Positions 8,914-20,727 of a stretch of DNA of 64,000 nt are shown here, piece by piece; the stretch's first letter is position 1, and every line of letters starts with the position of its first letter. The position numbers and the translations under genes are program-made. Source of the DNA: Elymus sibiricus (lineage: Eukaryota; Streptophyta; Magnoliopsida; Poales; Poaceae); NCBI GenBank assembly GCA_039707655.1, contig CM077670.1, positions 142,456,001 to 142,520,000 of the forward strand, read 5' to 3'. The notes beneath the pieces were generated by a model. The model was not told the origin of the DNA. It was given only the letters and a program-made list of their open reading frames with translations, and ran no database searches.

Positions 8914-10490
8914 TGAAAGCACATTTGCTCCCTTGGTGGTTTTCGTAATTTACAACAACATATATCTCATTGAACTAATAAACATTCAAGTGAAAGATTT
9001 CAGTAAGTTCAATGATTGGCATGGCAAGGACTAGGAATGTAGACCCTTCAAAATGCTAAGGACATATATTGGCAAAAGCTCAAGACTCTTCATTTTTGGT
9101 TTAGTGATCCAAGATCACATTGAGTCCATAGGAAAGCCAATACTATTAAAAGGGGATGATGTTTTGTTAATGATCTATTTGCTCAAGTGCTCAATGATAT
9201 TGCTCCAAAACCCTCAGCCACTTCCTTCATTCAAATCTGTCCAAAACCCTAAAAGCCAACTCGGTTCCACCGAATCACTCTCATCTGGACCCACCGAGTT
9301 CATCAAGATAGTGCCACTTGCCAAACCCTAACAAATCGGATCCACCGATATGGATCTTGGTCTCACCAAGATGGGTGACCATCTTTCTATTGCCTAGTTA
9401 CAATTATTTGGGTCTCACCAAAATTGCACTCGGTAACACTGAGATGGAGTGACCAAGTTTCTGTTGCCAAGTTGCATCATTTCGGTCTCACCAGATTATG
9501 CAATCGGTGCCACCGAGACTGGGTCTAGCCCTTACCATTGCACATTGGTTGCCCCGAGATGTGCCATCCGGCCCACAGAAACTTCAAACGTTCATATCTT
9601 TGCTCAAGTCGGTCTCACCGAGATTCTGGTTTCGGTGCCACCGATTTTGGTCAAATGTGTGTAACGGTTGGATTTCGTGTGAAGGCTATTTATACCCCTC
9701 CACCACCCTCTTACCAAGTAAGAGAGCCATCAGAACGTGCCTACACTTCCACCATACATTTTCTGAGAGAGAACCACCTACTCATGTGTTGAGATCAAGA
9801 CATTCCTATCCAACTATTTGAACCTTGATTTCTAGCCTTTCCCAAGTTGCTTTCCACTCAAATCTTTTTTCCACCATAGCCAAATCTGTGAGGAAGTTCT
9901 TGAGTGTTGGGGAGACTATCATTCGAAGCACAAGAGCAAGGAGTTCATCAACAACACACCATCTATTACCTTTTGGAGAGTGGTGTCTCCTAGATTGGTT
10001 AGGTGTCACTTGGGAGCCTCCAAGATCATGTGGAGTTGAACCAAGGAGTTTGTAAGGGCAAGGAGATCGCCTACTTCATGAAGATCTACCCCGAGTGAGG
10101 CTAGTCCTTCGTGGACGTAAGCCATGTTGGAATAGGCAAGGTTGCTTCTTTGTGGACCCTTTGTGGGTGGAGCCCTCCGTGGACTCGCGCAGCCGTTACC
10201 CTCCGTGGGTTGAAGCCTCCATCAACGTGGATGTACGATAGCACCACCTATCGGAACGACGCCAAAAATCATCATGTCTTCATTGCGTTTGAAATCTCCA
10301 ATCCCCTCCTTTACTTACATGTGCAATCGTTTACTTTCCGCTACCACACTCTTAGAATTGCATGTGTAGGGTGTTGCTTGACTTATCATACTTGCTAAAA
10401 TCTGCCCACAACTAAAATTGGGAAAAGGATAGATTTTTATTTGGTCAAGTAGTCTAATCACCCCCCTCTAGACATACTTTCGATCCTACA
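8914..10490 (+). repeat. 3' LTR of element A
   Basis: TGAAAGCACA to CGATCCTACA, 1577 bp. It retains the TATA-like box TATTTATA at 9687-9694 and a leader that the 5' LTR lacks. It holds the same CGGT/ACCG motif array. The only TATA-bearing copy therefore points out of the element into K. Confidence 0.9.
9687..9694 (+). promoter_or_regulatory. TATA-like box of the A-family LTR
   Basis: TATTTATA followed by CCCCTCCACC, placed mid-LTR as expected at the U3/R border. It is missing from the 5' LTR of A and not found in the E LTR. Confidence 0.55.
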
Positions 10491-11369
10491 TGGGAGCGCG
10501 TGCACGGGCGGGTCCTCTGCGGTGCTGCCGAGCAAGATCTGCATGATTCCGTCCACCACCGCGGGCTTCAGACTGGCGACGTTCAGCCTCATGGGGTCCT
10601 TCGTGCCGGTGATCTTCCACACCGGGGGCGAGCACATCTGGAGTGGCGCTATGCGCCGCTGCAGGTACTCCTTGACAACCATCACCCCCGTGAGGCGCCC
10701 TGCCTTGTGGTCGGCCAGTCACTCCTAGACAAGCACCCGCCTTGGGTCGGTGAGCTTCTCGTGCTCCCACCCCGAGCTCTTCACGGCGGGGGCCGTCGGC
10801 TCCATCAGCAGCTGGTTGCGATGGCACGCATCCATGTAGATCCAGCGCTACCTCTAGCCTTCCTCCTTATTCAGGATCTTCAGGCTGATGATGTCGTTCT
10901 CCGTCGCCTTAACGGCGAGGAACGAGGCGCATGCAGAGCGATGATTCACCAAGGATATCCGCAGGCTGAAGAAGTGGCAGAACAACACCACCAAGGGCAT
11001 CACGCCCACGAAGGCCTCACAGTAAAAGGCAAAGATGGCGAGGAGAAAGATGGAGTTGGGTTGGATATGGAGAGCTTGGATCTGGTAATGGGAGAGCATG
11101 GCGTTGAAGAAATCCAAAAACGGCGGCACCAGGCCGGCGTAGACACTGTGGATGAAGAAGGGGAAGGTCGTCACCTCTAGGTCACGCTGTGCACGCGCGC
11201 CCGGCCAGATCTTTGTTGCCCAATTCTCGTTCTGTTCGCTGGCGGTCATCGAGATCACCTTGTCCAGGCCCTCCCGGTTGGTGATGATGGAGCGCTTCAA
11301 TGCCAGCTCCACGGCCGACGTGCCCGGCGCCGCAGCCGCCCCCTTGCCTTTCTTGCCGGCGGGCGCCAT
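10491..11369 (-). pseudogene. K antisense accessory gene, N-terminal half
   Basis: Read from ATG at 11369 on the minus strand the product starts MAPAGKKGKGAA and stays open for 171 codons. A stop near 10854 is followed by continuation in the same frame to the A insertion. It resembles the PF04195 'putative gypsy type transposon' family: VYAGLVPPFLDFFNAML, a hydrophobic helix-rich centre (AFVGVMPLVVLFCHFF), then a conserved block with QRRIAPLQ and VWKITG. A CCATAAA box on the minus strand (11498-11507) lies about 130 bp upstream of the ATG. Role unknown. The gene is cut by element A, and its 3' half lies at 1-870. Confidence 0.7.
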
Positions 11370-11497
11370 TGCTGCGCGGTGGAGCTTGGAACGTGAGAGG
11401 AGGAAGGAGTAGAGCTCAGGGAAGGAAGCGCAAGAGACTAGGCGCTAGAGGGGGAAGCAGAAGGGAAGCAATGATGGCCCTGCGCCCCGCATGGGCA

Positions 11498-11507
11498 GGC
11501 TTTATGG
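11498..11507 (-). promoter_or_regulatory. Candidate TATA box of K antisense gene
   Basis: Minus strand CCATAAAGCC, about 130 bp before the antisense ATG at 11369. The identical box occurs at the same spacing in G, and a CCATAAAAAT box is similarly placed in B. Confidence 0.45.
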
Positions 11508-11664
11508 CAGGCGCAGGTGGTTACCGAGGCGTAGTGGGGGAAGTAAGGGCGTCCCACGTCCCATCGTGTGCCACGCGTTGAACCTAGGCCCCGCAGACTA
11601 TCAGTGTCCTCACCGTTTCGCTCCCAACGGGCGGGAACATGAGCGCCACCGGCCCGGGGGCTAC

Positions 11665-12154
11665 TGTCGGGCCAATGGGAACCAGGGTACCACGGCTCGT
11701 CTGCCTGCAACCCAGGAAATGACGCTTGGCGAGGCCCAAGACGCGGCCCACCTAAAGGCGCCACAGAGCGAAGACACCTCGTGAGGTGCCGGCCTCACGA
11801 GGACCCCTCCTCAAGGAGCAAACCACCAAGACTTAGCCGCAGCAGCAGTAGAAAGCCTCGCGAGGCCCTCTCGCGAGGCGGCCTCCCGAGGCGGCCACCC
11901 AAGGTCGTCCGAGCTTGACGCCAGCCGCCCTGTCCTTTGCCCACCACGTGGGTGACGCGCTCGGCGACGAACGGTGGTAGAGGTAGCGCCAGCGGGCGCA
12001 GACAGAGAGGCTTTCCTCTTTGGTGGTAAAGGGGCAGCCCCAGCTTTGCGCTAGCGCTCTCGCCATAGCCTCGCCGTGGTCGCCCTTGGATCGGTAGGAA
12101 CTAGCTCGCCCCAAGTGTTCGAACCTTTGGGTCCCCGGAGCCCCGGTTCTGACA
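11665..12154 (+). repeat. 3' LTR of K, internally deleted
   Basis: TGTCGGGCCA to TTCTGACA, 490 bp, against 910 bp for the 5' LTR of G. About 420 bp are missing between AAAGGGGCAGC and GCGCTAGCG, including the region that holds TATAAAAG in G. GCCTCGCGAGGC-type palindromes are abundant (about 11850-11890). Confidence 0.88.
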
Positions 12155-12330
12155 ATGGCCACGAGAAGGCCTCTAGAAATTCATCATATTGATCTTTTCG
12201 GTTCTCAGAGCTATGCATGTTTCGGCGGCAGTCATTATGGTCTGCTTACTATCGATGATTTCTCTTCATACAACTAGGTTTTCTTTCTGGAAGATAAAAC
12301 CAGGACTCAGGAGGATTTTAATACGTTTCC
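12155..12330 (+). pseudogene. Copia integrase fragment C, N-terminal part of core
   Basis: Translation in one frame gives HHIDLFGSQSYACFGGSHYG, then TIDDFSSYN, a stop, VFFLEDKTRTQEDF. This is the start of the Copia integrase core, with the first catalytic Asp in HIDLFG and the second conserved block at IDDFS. An in-frame TAG marks decay. The continuation (KKAQNECDV...) is found 19 kb away at 31287, so C is the oldest recognisable element here, split by X and B. Its left side is cut by the end of K at 12154. Confidence 0.75.
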
Positions 12331-13266
12331 AATATATCTATAATTTAAGAAGTATTCATGCTATATTTACATCATTTATATATGGTATCGGTGCACTTTT
12401 ATATTATTTTTATGGACCAACTTATTAATCTAGTGCCTAGTGCTAGTTCCTGTTTTTGCATGTTTTTGGTTTCACAGGAAATCCATATCTAGGAAGGTGC
12501 AAACACGATGCAAATTTATGACAATTTTTATGGAAAATAAGAAACCCTGGATGCTTTGGGAGAGGACCAGAAGATGGATGTGGGGCCCACAAGCCTAGGG
12601 GGCACGGCTTACCCCCTGGTCATGCCGTCCTATCTTGTGGGGCCCTGCAGCTCCGTTTGACATAATTCCTAGCCTATAAATTCACATATACTCCAAAACT
12701 CTTGGAGCGAGACCCGAAACAATTTTATCGCTGCTGCAAGCCTTTGTTCTGATGCGATCTAATCTAGAGGCCTTTTCAGACACTCTACCGGAGGGGGAAA
12801 CCATCCACAGAGGCCTCTTCATCAACCTTGCTGCCTCCATGGTGAGGTGTGAGTAGTTCATCCTCGGGGCTGAGGGTTTGTACCAGTAGCTATGTGTTTA
12901 ACCTCTCTCTCATGTTCTTGATGGATTCAATTTTGATGTATCACGAGCTTGATTAATAAAGTTGGATCTTATGATGTTCATCTCCCTCCATCTCTTTATG
13001 TGGTGAATTGAGTCTTGCTCTTCGATGTTTCTTTATGTTGGATTGAATATTTTGGATTTGAGGTCACTTGATGCATGTCTAGTAATTAACTTGCGGATAC
13101 TCGTGGCCACATTGGGGTAATCTAGGCATAAAGGTTGAACGGTACATATCATATGGTGTTGTCGTAGTACGATCTCTAGGGCTATCCGTGACACTTTGGG
13201 GGTGGCTCAATAGATTGATTGGAAACACAACTTTGAGGTGGTTTGCTACGTATGCGATTTCATCCT
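12331..13266 (+). mobile_element. Degenerate LTR X, left part
   Basis: A/T-rich non-coding sequence between the Copia fragment and B. The style (TTTTTATGGACCAAC, CCTAGTGCTAG, a CCTATAAATTC TATA-like box at about 12674, GCTGCCTCCATGGTGAG) resembles Triticeae Athila-type (Sabrina/WHAM-like) LTRs as I remember them. The right part at 30835-31286 ends ...GTAGACATCA, a typical end for these LTRs. The left end has no clear TG or TSD, so it is truncated or shifted. Best guess is a solo LTR remnant. No gene is seen. Confidence 0.5.
13262..13266. repeat. Left TSD of element B (ATCCT)
   Basis: ATCCT precedes the left LTR of B and is repeated exactly at 30830-30834, after the right LTR. It defines B as one integration into X. 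Confidence 0.93.
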
Positions 13267-14197
13267 TGTCGCGGGAAAACGATGATCTATGGGATCGAGA
13301 GGATCCCTTTGCGGTTCGGCTGTGGGATCAATGTGCTATGAAGAGCATGGCTAATAGATGTAAGAACACGCAACGATTTATCTAGGTTCGGGCCGCTGTG
13401 AGCGTAAAACCCTACTCTTGCTTTGGTAGTTTGATTGTGTATGAACTCAAGATTACAAGGAGCGCAGCTTGCTGGCAAGGTGCGCGGGAAGTGCAACTAC
13501 AACGCGTAATTGAACTAGGTGTCGACCGTTCTAACTGCAGCCGTGGGCCTCCTTTTATAGGCTAAGGGGTTACCACAATGGCTAATACGGTCATTACAGG
13601 GAGTGAACAGTACTTGCACCGTCACCAAGTCTATCTCCTAACGGGGTAGGACAAGCGCATTAAATGCACCGTTAGGTGCTACGCCGGGGAGGTGAGGCTT
13701 TAATGAAAAGATCTGTACCACCTGCCCAGCCAGCTTCCTGTTATCTTGACATGTCCCAGGGACGGGTGTCATTAAAGTTAATCCTTGCGTGGCATGCCGA
13801 CACATACCTTGGCCAGCTACAGTTGACTACCTGCCCGCTCGACACCTATCATACGTGCTTATCTAGCCAATGATGACGTGGAGCGATAACGGGACAGAAC
13901 GAGCCTGCTGGCACGGAGCTTGCCGGGCCTTCGCTTGCCGGCAAGGAGCTTGCCGGCAACTAGAGTCTTGGTATTCACCTTGCCGGCACGAAGCTTGCCA
14001 GCAAGGGTAATTTTGATCTTCAGTACTAGAATAGTACTTCTCGATGACTTGCCTGGAGGTCTTCTTCACGGTCTTGTCATTCTAAGTCTTGAGTCTTGAC
14101 TGTAGCAACCCTCCGGCAAGCTCTTGCCGTTAGGAAGGCTACAACTGCCTGTGCACAAGTCAGGGTACGAAGGCACCCATGTCTTAGTACACCAACA
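13267..14197 (-). repeat. 3' LTR of B (left copy)
   Basis: On the plus strand it reads TGTCGCGGGA...ACACCAACA. A minus-strand TATAAAAG lies at 13552-13559 (seen as CTTTTATA). Near 13905-14010 it holds many CTTGCCGGCAAG-like palindromes. Confidence 0.93.
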
Positions 14198-14430
14198 GGA
14201 GCCCCCGGGCCTGGTTCATACACGCATGTGAGGCATCGTTCGGCTAGGCCCAAACAGTGCATAGTCACGTGTGGCAGAGGATAACTGCCATAATCTTCTC
14301 TTTTATCATGCCCCGCATGACGCACATTAAATGCTGGCGTGGAAGAGGTGGAAGAAAATGGCTGCAGGAGGTAGTGCGCCTGAAAAGCGCATCCACGTAG
14401 GACAGTAAAGAGACAGCCCCCGCAGCTTCC

Positions 14431-14440
14431 CCATAAAAAT
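14431..14440 (+). promoter_or_regulatory. Candidate TATA box of B antisense gene
   Basis: CCATAAAAAT lies about 155 bp upstream of ATG 14592, outside the LTR. K and G have CCATAAAGCC in the same relation to their antisense starts. Confidence 0.45.
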
Positions 14441-14591
14441 GAAACCGCGAGGGCTCTGCTCATTTACCCCCTCTCCCAATCTAGCCATCTACCATCGTCT
14501 TCTTCCTCGCGCAAGAACAGAGCACGCCATCTGCTTCCCCCGCTACGCCGCGCGCCCGCCTGCCCCCAGATCCGCTCTCCCCAAAGCAGCC

Positions 14592-15104
14592 ATGGCACCC
14601 AAGAGAGGCCAAGGCAACCCAGAGAAGGCAGTCGATCTAGAGGCGGAGGCGAGGAAAGAGGAGCTGGCAGTGGCATGGAGAGACAATGTCATCTTCAAGC
14701 CGGTGCTGGACCAGAGCGATTTGGTGAATCGGTACTCGATCATGTGGGGGAAGGAGACTACTGGCCACACCATGCCAGAAGTTCTTCCCGGCTCTGTCAG
14801 GCCTGGTCCAGACAAGTACCCCTTCTTCACCGCCTATTTCTACTGCGGCCTTGTCCCGCCTTTCTCTGAATTCTTCATAGAAATCATGTACACTTATGGG
14901 TTCCGTCTCCTAGACTTCACCCCCAATGCCATGACTTGTATGGCCGTCTTTGCGCATATGTGCGAAAACTTTGTTGGCATACTGCCTAGTGTAGCCCTCT
15001 TCCGCCATTATTTTACTCCAAGCATCGAAGCAGATGCCCTCTCCGGCGGCATCACTTGTATCCCCAGGGACAGGGATGTCTATCTTCTGGGACTGCTCCA
15101 TCGG
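14592..15104 (+). pseudogene. B antisense accessory gene, exon 1 start (before H)
   Basis: ATG 14592 in a good plant context (GCCATGGC) opens 171 codons without a stop. The product begins MAPKRGQGNPEKAVDL and includes YCGLVPPFSEFFIEIM and ENFVGILPSVALFRHYF, aligning with the K and G antisense proteins and the PF04195 family. H interrupts exactly after codon 171; reading resumes in the same frame at 19116 once H and one TSD copy are discounted. It runs opposite to B's own gag-pol. Function unknown; recurrence in three elements suggests it was kept during the history of the lineage. Confidence 0.75.
15100..15104. repeat. Left TSD of solo LTR H (ATCGG)
   Basis: ATCGG directly precedes TGTAACACCCC and is repeated at 19111-19115 directly after ...GGGCCTGACA. 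Confidence 0.93.
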
Positions 15105-18100
15105 TGTAACACCCCAAATTTTTCTCTCTGGATTTTCAAATCTTTTTATTAAAAGAGAATACTTTGAATTATTTTGACCCAATTCTTCTTCTTCTCTTTC
15201 TTCTGTTCTGAAATTCATTTTTTACTTTTAATTGGGTTTCAATTTTTTTATGGTTCTGTTTTGGATTATTTATTTATTGGGCAATTATTTTTGAAAGATC
15301 AAAAATAATTTTATTTCAGAAAAGTTTTGAATGACTAGATCATTTCAATGAAATGGTCCCATTCATCTCCTTTCATTCTTATAGAAAATCCATTCAATAA
15401 TTTTTCTGTCACTCCTAAATTATCCCTCAAGTCACTCACACCTTCTTGGACAGTATCCAACTCCTTTCCACCTTACAAAAATATTTCTACAATATTTACT
15501 AAATTCCAAAGTTGGAATTTATTTTATTCATGGTTTCTTTGGTTTACAAAGGAACCATATTTTCCATAATTCTTCTGCTCCCACAAGAATTATCCCAACA
15601 ACTAGGCAGTACCCACAACCCATTTCACCAAGAACTTTGGGCTCCACAGTTCAAAATTTTCAAAATTCAGTCAATTCAATTTTGGACCAGAAAGAAACTC
15701 TCTGATACAAACTCAATTTTTATAGCTCCAAAATTTCTGAAACTTTGCCAGACTCTCTTATTTGCATCAACACCTCACCACAAAAATTCCTCAAAATTTC
15801 TAAAATGCCTAGACCTCTCTGTCATTTCATCATATAGGTGGTGTGCATACTGTTCATCTCTGTTAAAATTCAGGTAACTGAATTTGTGCAGAGGCGGGGA
15901 CGATCGGCGCCGTGCATTGCACTCCAACCCCTCTCCTTCTCCTCCACGCCTCCTCTCGCCTTAATTGAGCTGCCGGGGATCCTCCCCATCAGTGCCCCGC
16001 CACCGATAGCACAGGAGGTGGCGGGTGCAATGGCCACCGTCGTCAGCTGCGGCGGACCGAGCGGATCGCCACGGCGCCCGCCATCTTCAATGCTGCTGCT
16101 GCCCTCACCTACCTACCTCCCTCCACACGGCGCCTCCCTCCGCATCCTCGCGCGCTGTCCTCACCGCCCTGGGCCTGCTGTCAGTCGCCGGAGCTGACCA
16201 CCGCCGCCGCACCCGTACGTGAGCTCCGCCGCGGATAAGGCCACAGAGCCCGAGTTCATTCGCACTGGCTTGTCCAGAAGGCTCCATCGACCTCATCCAC
16301 TCCTCACCCCCCTTGACCACCGCCCCCTAACCACCTCGCCGGCCGGATTAACTCCGGCGTCGTCCCCACGCCTCGGCCCTCCTCGGATTGCCTATAAGAA
16401 GGGCCCCCGAGCTCCATTCGCTACCCACACCATCTCCACTGCCTCCCAATCGACCGCCACACCACTCACCCAACCTCGAGGAGGTCATCTTCCTCCTCTC
16501 CGGTCACCGATCCGCCGCCACCTTCCCCGATCCACATGACGTCGTTAGGCCATCTCCACCCATAACCTCGCATCACTATCTCTCGTCGATCCCGCGCATC
16601 AATTCGGTGCTTCCCCGTCTCTCCGGCGAGATTCCACTTCACCCGAACCACCGTCTGCCAGCGACGACCTCGCCGTCGTTCTGCTGCTCGCCGGCGACCA
16701 TCACTGCCACCCACCGATGCAGACGGACTCACTGATCACGTTCTGATCATCGCCACCCACTGGAACTCCAGCGATCGTCGCCGGTGATTGCCGCCTCCCT
16801 TCTATGCACGTGCGCGAGCGCGTTTGAATTTGAACCTGACGGGTGGACCCCACCCGTCAGTGTTTTCTTTTTTTTTGGCTTTTAAACTGAAGGCGTATTC
16901 TATCCTTTACGCCTTCTCCGCTGAAAAGCATACTTCTGCCGAACCGTTTTCTGTTTAAACCGCACAGGGACTGGCTGTTTTGCAGAAAGACCCCTGGGTT
17001 TAAAAGTTTAATAACTTTTAAACCACAACTCTGATTGAGTTGATTCTTTTTTTTGAAATTTTTATTTTTCTCTCTAGTTTTTTTAGTATTTATTTAAAAA
17101 TATTTTGAGACAACTTTTTGGTACTGTTGCAAAAAAAATAATTTGGATTTGGATTTTAAATTTTTCAGAAAACGAAGAGGGGAATTTTGCCGGGAATTTC
17201 GATGGTACTTCTTCTGACTACTTTGGACAAGGCAAGCATTTTCAACCTGGGATATGGTGAATTGCATTGCATGGTTGCATTGGTTTGAGTTTGCACCATA
17301 TGTGTGGAAATAATGCATGCATGCATGGTCATATCACTTCTTGCACTTGACTTGCACTTCACTCAGGCTCAAAGAATCCTTCTAACATGATTGAAGGCTG
17401 TGAGAAAATTCAGGAGCGTGTCTCCTGTCCTGGACGTGCCGGTGGGCGCGGCCGCGTTATGACACGACGGTGTCACCGTGGCATGTAAGGCTTGCCAGTC
17501 AAAATAACAACACCTCCTGAGTTGACCTAGATCGAGTCTTGTTCCGTCACACCTAGCTAAACACCGTACTGCCACGGGTCTTCCCGCGAGGGAAGTACGG
17601 TTTAGTAAGTTGCTAACCCCTGTCTGTGTACACACCTCATAGAGGGCCATGATGAGGGTTTCCACGGCCATGGACTAATGCCCATCATCAGGTCAGGGGG
17701 CATGGGTGTATCCGGCTGGGCCGAGAGGGGGGCACCCCTTGTAATTTGCGCATATGAATAGTGATCCCATGCTATTCAAGATTGTAGTCTCCCCGACTTA
17801 GAGTTTTTCTTGAACGGTGCTTTGGGTGATTCCTGGCATCCGGAAAGTTAATCTGGTGTGTGCTGGTCAGGTGTGTTGTCAACCCAAAGATCGTAGTGGG
17901 AATTAGTCAGTGCCACGGTGTTGACTAAAGAAATCCCATGCATGTGGGTAAAGAGTACAACCTCTGCAGAGTTATTATACCTATTCGAATAGCCGTGTCC
18001 GCGGTCAAGGACGTTAGCTGGGAAGGGTCAAGTGTCGGTCCGGTGTCGGTCTTCGGAGGAAATAATTAATTTGGGCATCAATTGTTTTACAGAATATTAT

Positions 18101-19110
18101 TATTTCATCACTAACGCTGTCATGGATATTTTTGTTATCATGAACATTATGGTTGTGAATATTATTGTTACTATGCATATGATTGTGGACTAACCCGTTT
18201 CTCTTATTTTATTTCTTGAGTGTCTCAGGGGCTGGCTAGACTACCCCGGGCACCCAGTTTTATTTTCAAGACCTCTCGTGGCGTCGCTTGAGTTCTCGGG
18301 CGGTCCTGTCTCACCCGATTCTCTTTTAGACACCCATTTGGCATTTCTTTTCAAGACCTCTCGTGGCGTCACTTGAGTTCTCGGGCGGTCCTGTCTCACC
18401 CGATTCTCTTTTAGACACCCGTTTGGCATTTCTCTTGGATACTCGGCCGGTCTTGTCTCGCCCGATTCTCCACTTTAAATTTTCTTTGGATTCTCGGGCG
18501 GTCCTGTCTCGCCCGATTGTCCACTTTTAACTTTCTTGGTTTGTCACTAACATTTTATTTTTCCTGCACATGCTAATATTTATCATGCCATGTTTTAAAT
18601 TTCAGTCAGCATGAGCATATCATTTAATCCATCATGGGCATATGCATTCGGTATTTGTTTCATTCATAATGTTTGCGAGTACATTCCAACGTACTCACTG
18701 GCTTGTCCCTGGCTATTTTATTGGCCAGACCTGGAGGAGGACGAGCTTGTGGAAGGAGATTGTGCTAGCAAGCCCGACGCTTAGAGGTGTCCCAGTCAGT
18801 CAACCTATGATCTTGGAGTCGACCACATGTATCATCCGCTGTGTGTTCGCTATACCAATAAAATAGTCAAGCCTCACACTGACGCTTGACTTTATTTTAT
18901 TGTGTCAGTGTTGTTCTACCACCACACCACTGTTTTGTTCTACCACCATAGTATATTGGCAAGCTTGTAATAATTGTTGAGCTCTCTGACTCAACCCTGT
19001 GTAATATTATATTTGTACTGGTTATCTATATCAAGGAAGTCTACCAGTTGATCTTGGGGCTGGTATGACTTGAGGCTCTTCTGTGATTTATCCCAGAAAT
19101 GGGCCTGACA
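15105..19110 (+). mobile_element. Solo LTR H (Tekay-like, 4.0 kb)
   Basis: A single 4006-bp unit from TGTAACACCCCAAATT to GGCCTGACA with a perfect 5-bp TSD and no internal domain: a solo LTR left by LTR-LTR recombination. The start resembles the LTR of D and other Tekay-type chromovirus LTRs. It contains a GC-rich block (15890-16800) around a TATA-like CCTATAAGAA (16391-16400) and a tandem array at 18263-18520. ORFs in it are small and compositional; I call no gene. Confidence 0.88.
18263..18525 (+). repeat. Tandem repeats inside LTR H
   Basis: An 85-bp unit starting TTTTCAAGACCTCTCGTGGC occurs at 18263 and 18348. Two shorter copies sharing CTCGG(G/C)CGGTC(C/T)TGTCTC and CCGATT follow to about 18525. 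Four copies of the TCTC(A/G)CCCGATT core give a strong local periodicity. Confidence 0.85.
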
Positions 19111-20230
19111 ATCGGAAATGGAACGAGTGGCACGGGGAGTGGTGTTGGATCAAGGATGCTGATTTCCCTAATTTTTGCAAGCCCAGAATGACAAAGGTGG
19201 TGCGCGGCAACGACTGGAGCTCTTTCGACACCAACAACAAGAAGCTCACAATCGCCACGAGACGCATCCTCCGTCTCAAGGCTGCCGACCTCACCATTGA
19301 AATGGTGGGGGCTGACTTCCTTCGCTGCCGCATCGCTCCCCTTCAGAACAAGGGCAGGCCGGCCTGGGACTACAAGAACGTGGCAGACATCATGCGGGTG
19401 TGGACTGGACTGCACGCCAATCTGACGGTGTTGCAACATAGGGTCCTTTGCGAGCAGCTCTTCCGTGCCACCGGCAACTTCCAGCTGCCGGCAAGCGTGG
19501 TACCCTTGTGTAACAACTCCGCCAGGGATTCCATCATTGCGGTGATGCCAGCTTGCAATGCCCATGGCATTGAAGCGCTTTGGCAGGAGCTGCCCGAAGA
19601 CGCGGTACAGGAGTGGTTTGATACCCTGGTGGATAGGCTCATCAGGGAGGAGAAAGACCTCATCCGCAACACCACCCCCGAAGAGTTGGCGCATATCGCC
19701 AACAGGGCGGCAGAGGTGAGAATGGCTGAAGGCGCCAGCAGCTCTGGGTCCGCTGTAGCCGATGTTGATGAGGAGTCCGATGATGAAACAGTAGAAGAGC
19801 CACTGGAGGAACTTGCCAAAGATCAAGAGGGGCCTGCTGGGGAACAGGGCGAAGAAACTGTCGAAGAGCAAGTGCATAGGGAGCCCCCTGCTCCTGTTGT
19901 TCCGGAAGAAAGCCTCGCGTCTTCCAGAAACCGGTCTCTAGAGAGCCAGTCCATGGAGCATCTTCAGGAGATGAAGTAGCCGACAAGGAGGCAGCCGGCA
20001 AGGCCACTGGACGGCAAGGATCTCGACGCCAAGCCCCTTAACAGCAGCGAGTGCGATGTACCTCTACAAGGAAAACAACCGTACTGGCTGCCGGAGGAGG
20101 CGGGTCTTCTCGACTTGCCGTGCCCGCAGCAACCAAGATGGCCAGAACTTCTACCCGCCCCCTCCTCCAGCACTAGGCCCGAGAGCTTATATGATCTCTC
20201 CATCCTTAGCGACGAGGAGGAGGAAGAAGC

Positions 20231-20314
20231 GTATGTACCTTCGTCCACTTCCGTCAATCCTTGATTCCTTATTTATGTTAATCTGACTTGCCCCGTCTTG
20301 CCTTGACTTGACAG
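20231..20314 (+). other. Intron 1 of B antisense gene
   Basis: 84 bp, GTATGT to GACAG. The spliced codon is GC|T, phase 2, and the frame continues open on both sides. Its phase matches the intron in K and G, although exact positional homology is less clear. Confidence 0.6.
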
Positions 20315-20727
20315 TGACGGAGAGACCTTGGCGCAAAGGATGGCCAAGAGGGCGAGGACTGCAGTAGAGGATGAGCCGGCGACAAGCAAGGCTCCAGGCG
20401 ATGACGTCGTAGATACCAGCCCTCGGCGCAACCCGCAGCGTGAGGCCACTATTCACTTTCCTTTGGCAAGTGTTGGTGGTGAGATATTTACCGTTGACAT
20501 TGGCACGGGAGCAGGAGAAGAGCGCCACGAGGAGGAACGCCCGGAGGCAGATCCAACTGGGACGTCTCTGTCAACCGCTGCCCCGGCAAGTGGCTCTCCG
20601 GCAAGGACATCTACAGACGAGCCTGTACGCACTGATGAACTGCCAGCAACTGAGGCTGCCGACAACCGGGCGATGACAATCGAGGTTATCGAAGAGGAAA
20701 CTGTTCCCTCTCAATAGTCTCAGCCCA

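Larger units (their letters stand above)
876..10490 (+). mobile_element. Element A: Sirevirus-type Copia retrotransposon lacking pol
   Basis: A is 9615 bp with LTRs TGAAAGCACA...CGATCCTACA, a methionine-initiator-type PBS, a gag pseudogene, a 619-codon accessory ORF and a PPT at the 3' LTR. Protease, integrase, reverse transcriptase and RNase H are all absent; the 1.7 kb between gag and the accessory ORF is non-coding. Sirevirus features are the gag type, several PPT-like tracts in the 3' region, and dense palindromic CGGT...ACCG motifs in LTR and internal spacers. Without pol it would need enzymes from a relative, so it is best called non-autonomous. I did not assign a named family. Confidence 0.88.
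10491..12154 (+). mobile_element. Gypsy element K, right segment with 3' LTR
   Basis: K continues after A, collinear with about 62395-63973 of G: antisense-gene sequence, a purine-rich tract GGCCCGGGGGCTAC (11651-11664), then the 3' LTR. The final bases TTCTGACA (12154) match the LTR end of G (TTCCGACA). The right flank, starting ATGGC, is Copia integrase. K's TSD cannot be tested because its 5' end is outside the window. Confidence 0.88.

Noticed and set aside
15838..16735. ORFs of 88-119 codons in H
   Set aside because: Pro/Ser/Arg-rich translation of a GC island in a solo LTR; no domain and several frames open at once.
18263..18525. Repeat array considered as CRISPR-like
   Set aside because: Units are directly adjacent with no unique spacers of constant size, within a plant LTR.
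19041..19877. 278-codon minus-strand ORF opposite the B antisense gene
   Set aside because: Shadow frame; the plus-strand protein aligns with K and G and has matching introns, the minus strand does not.
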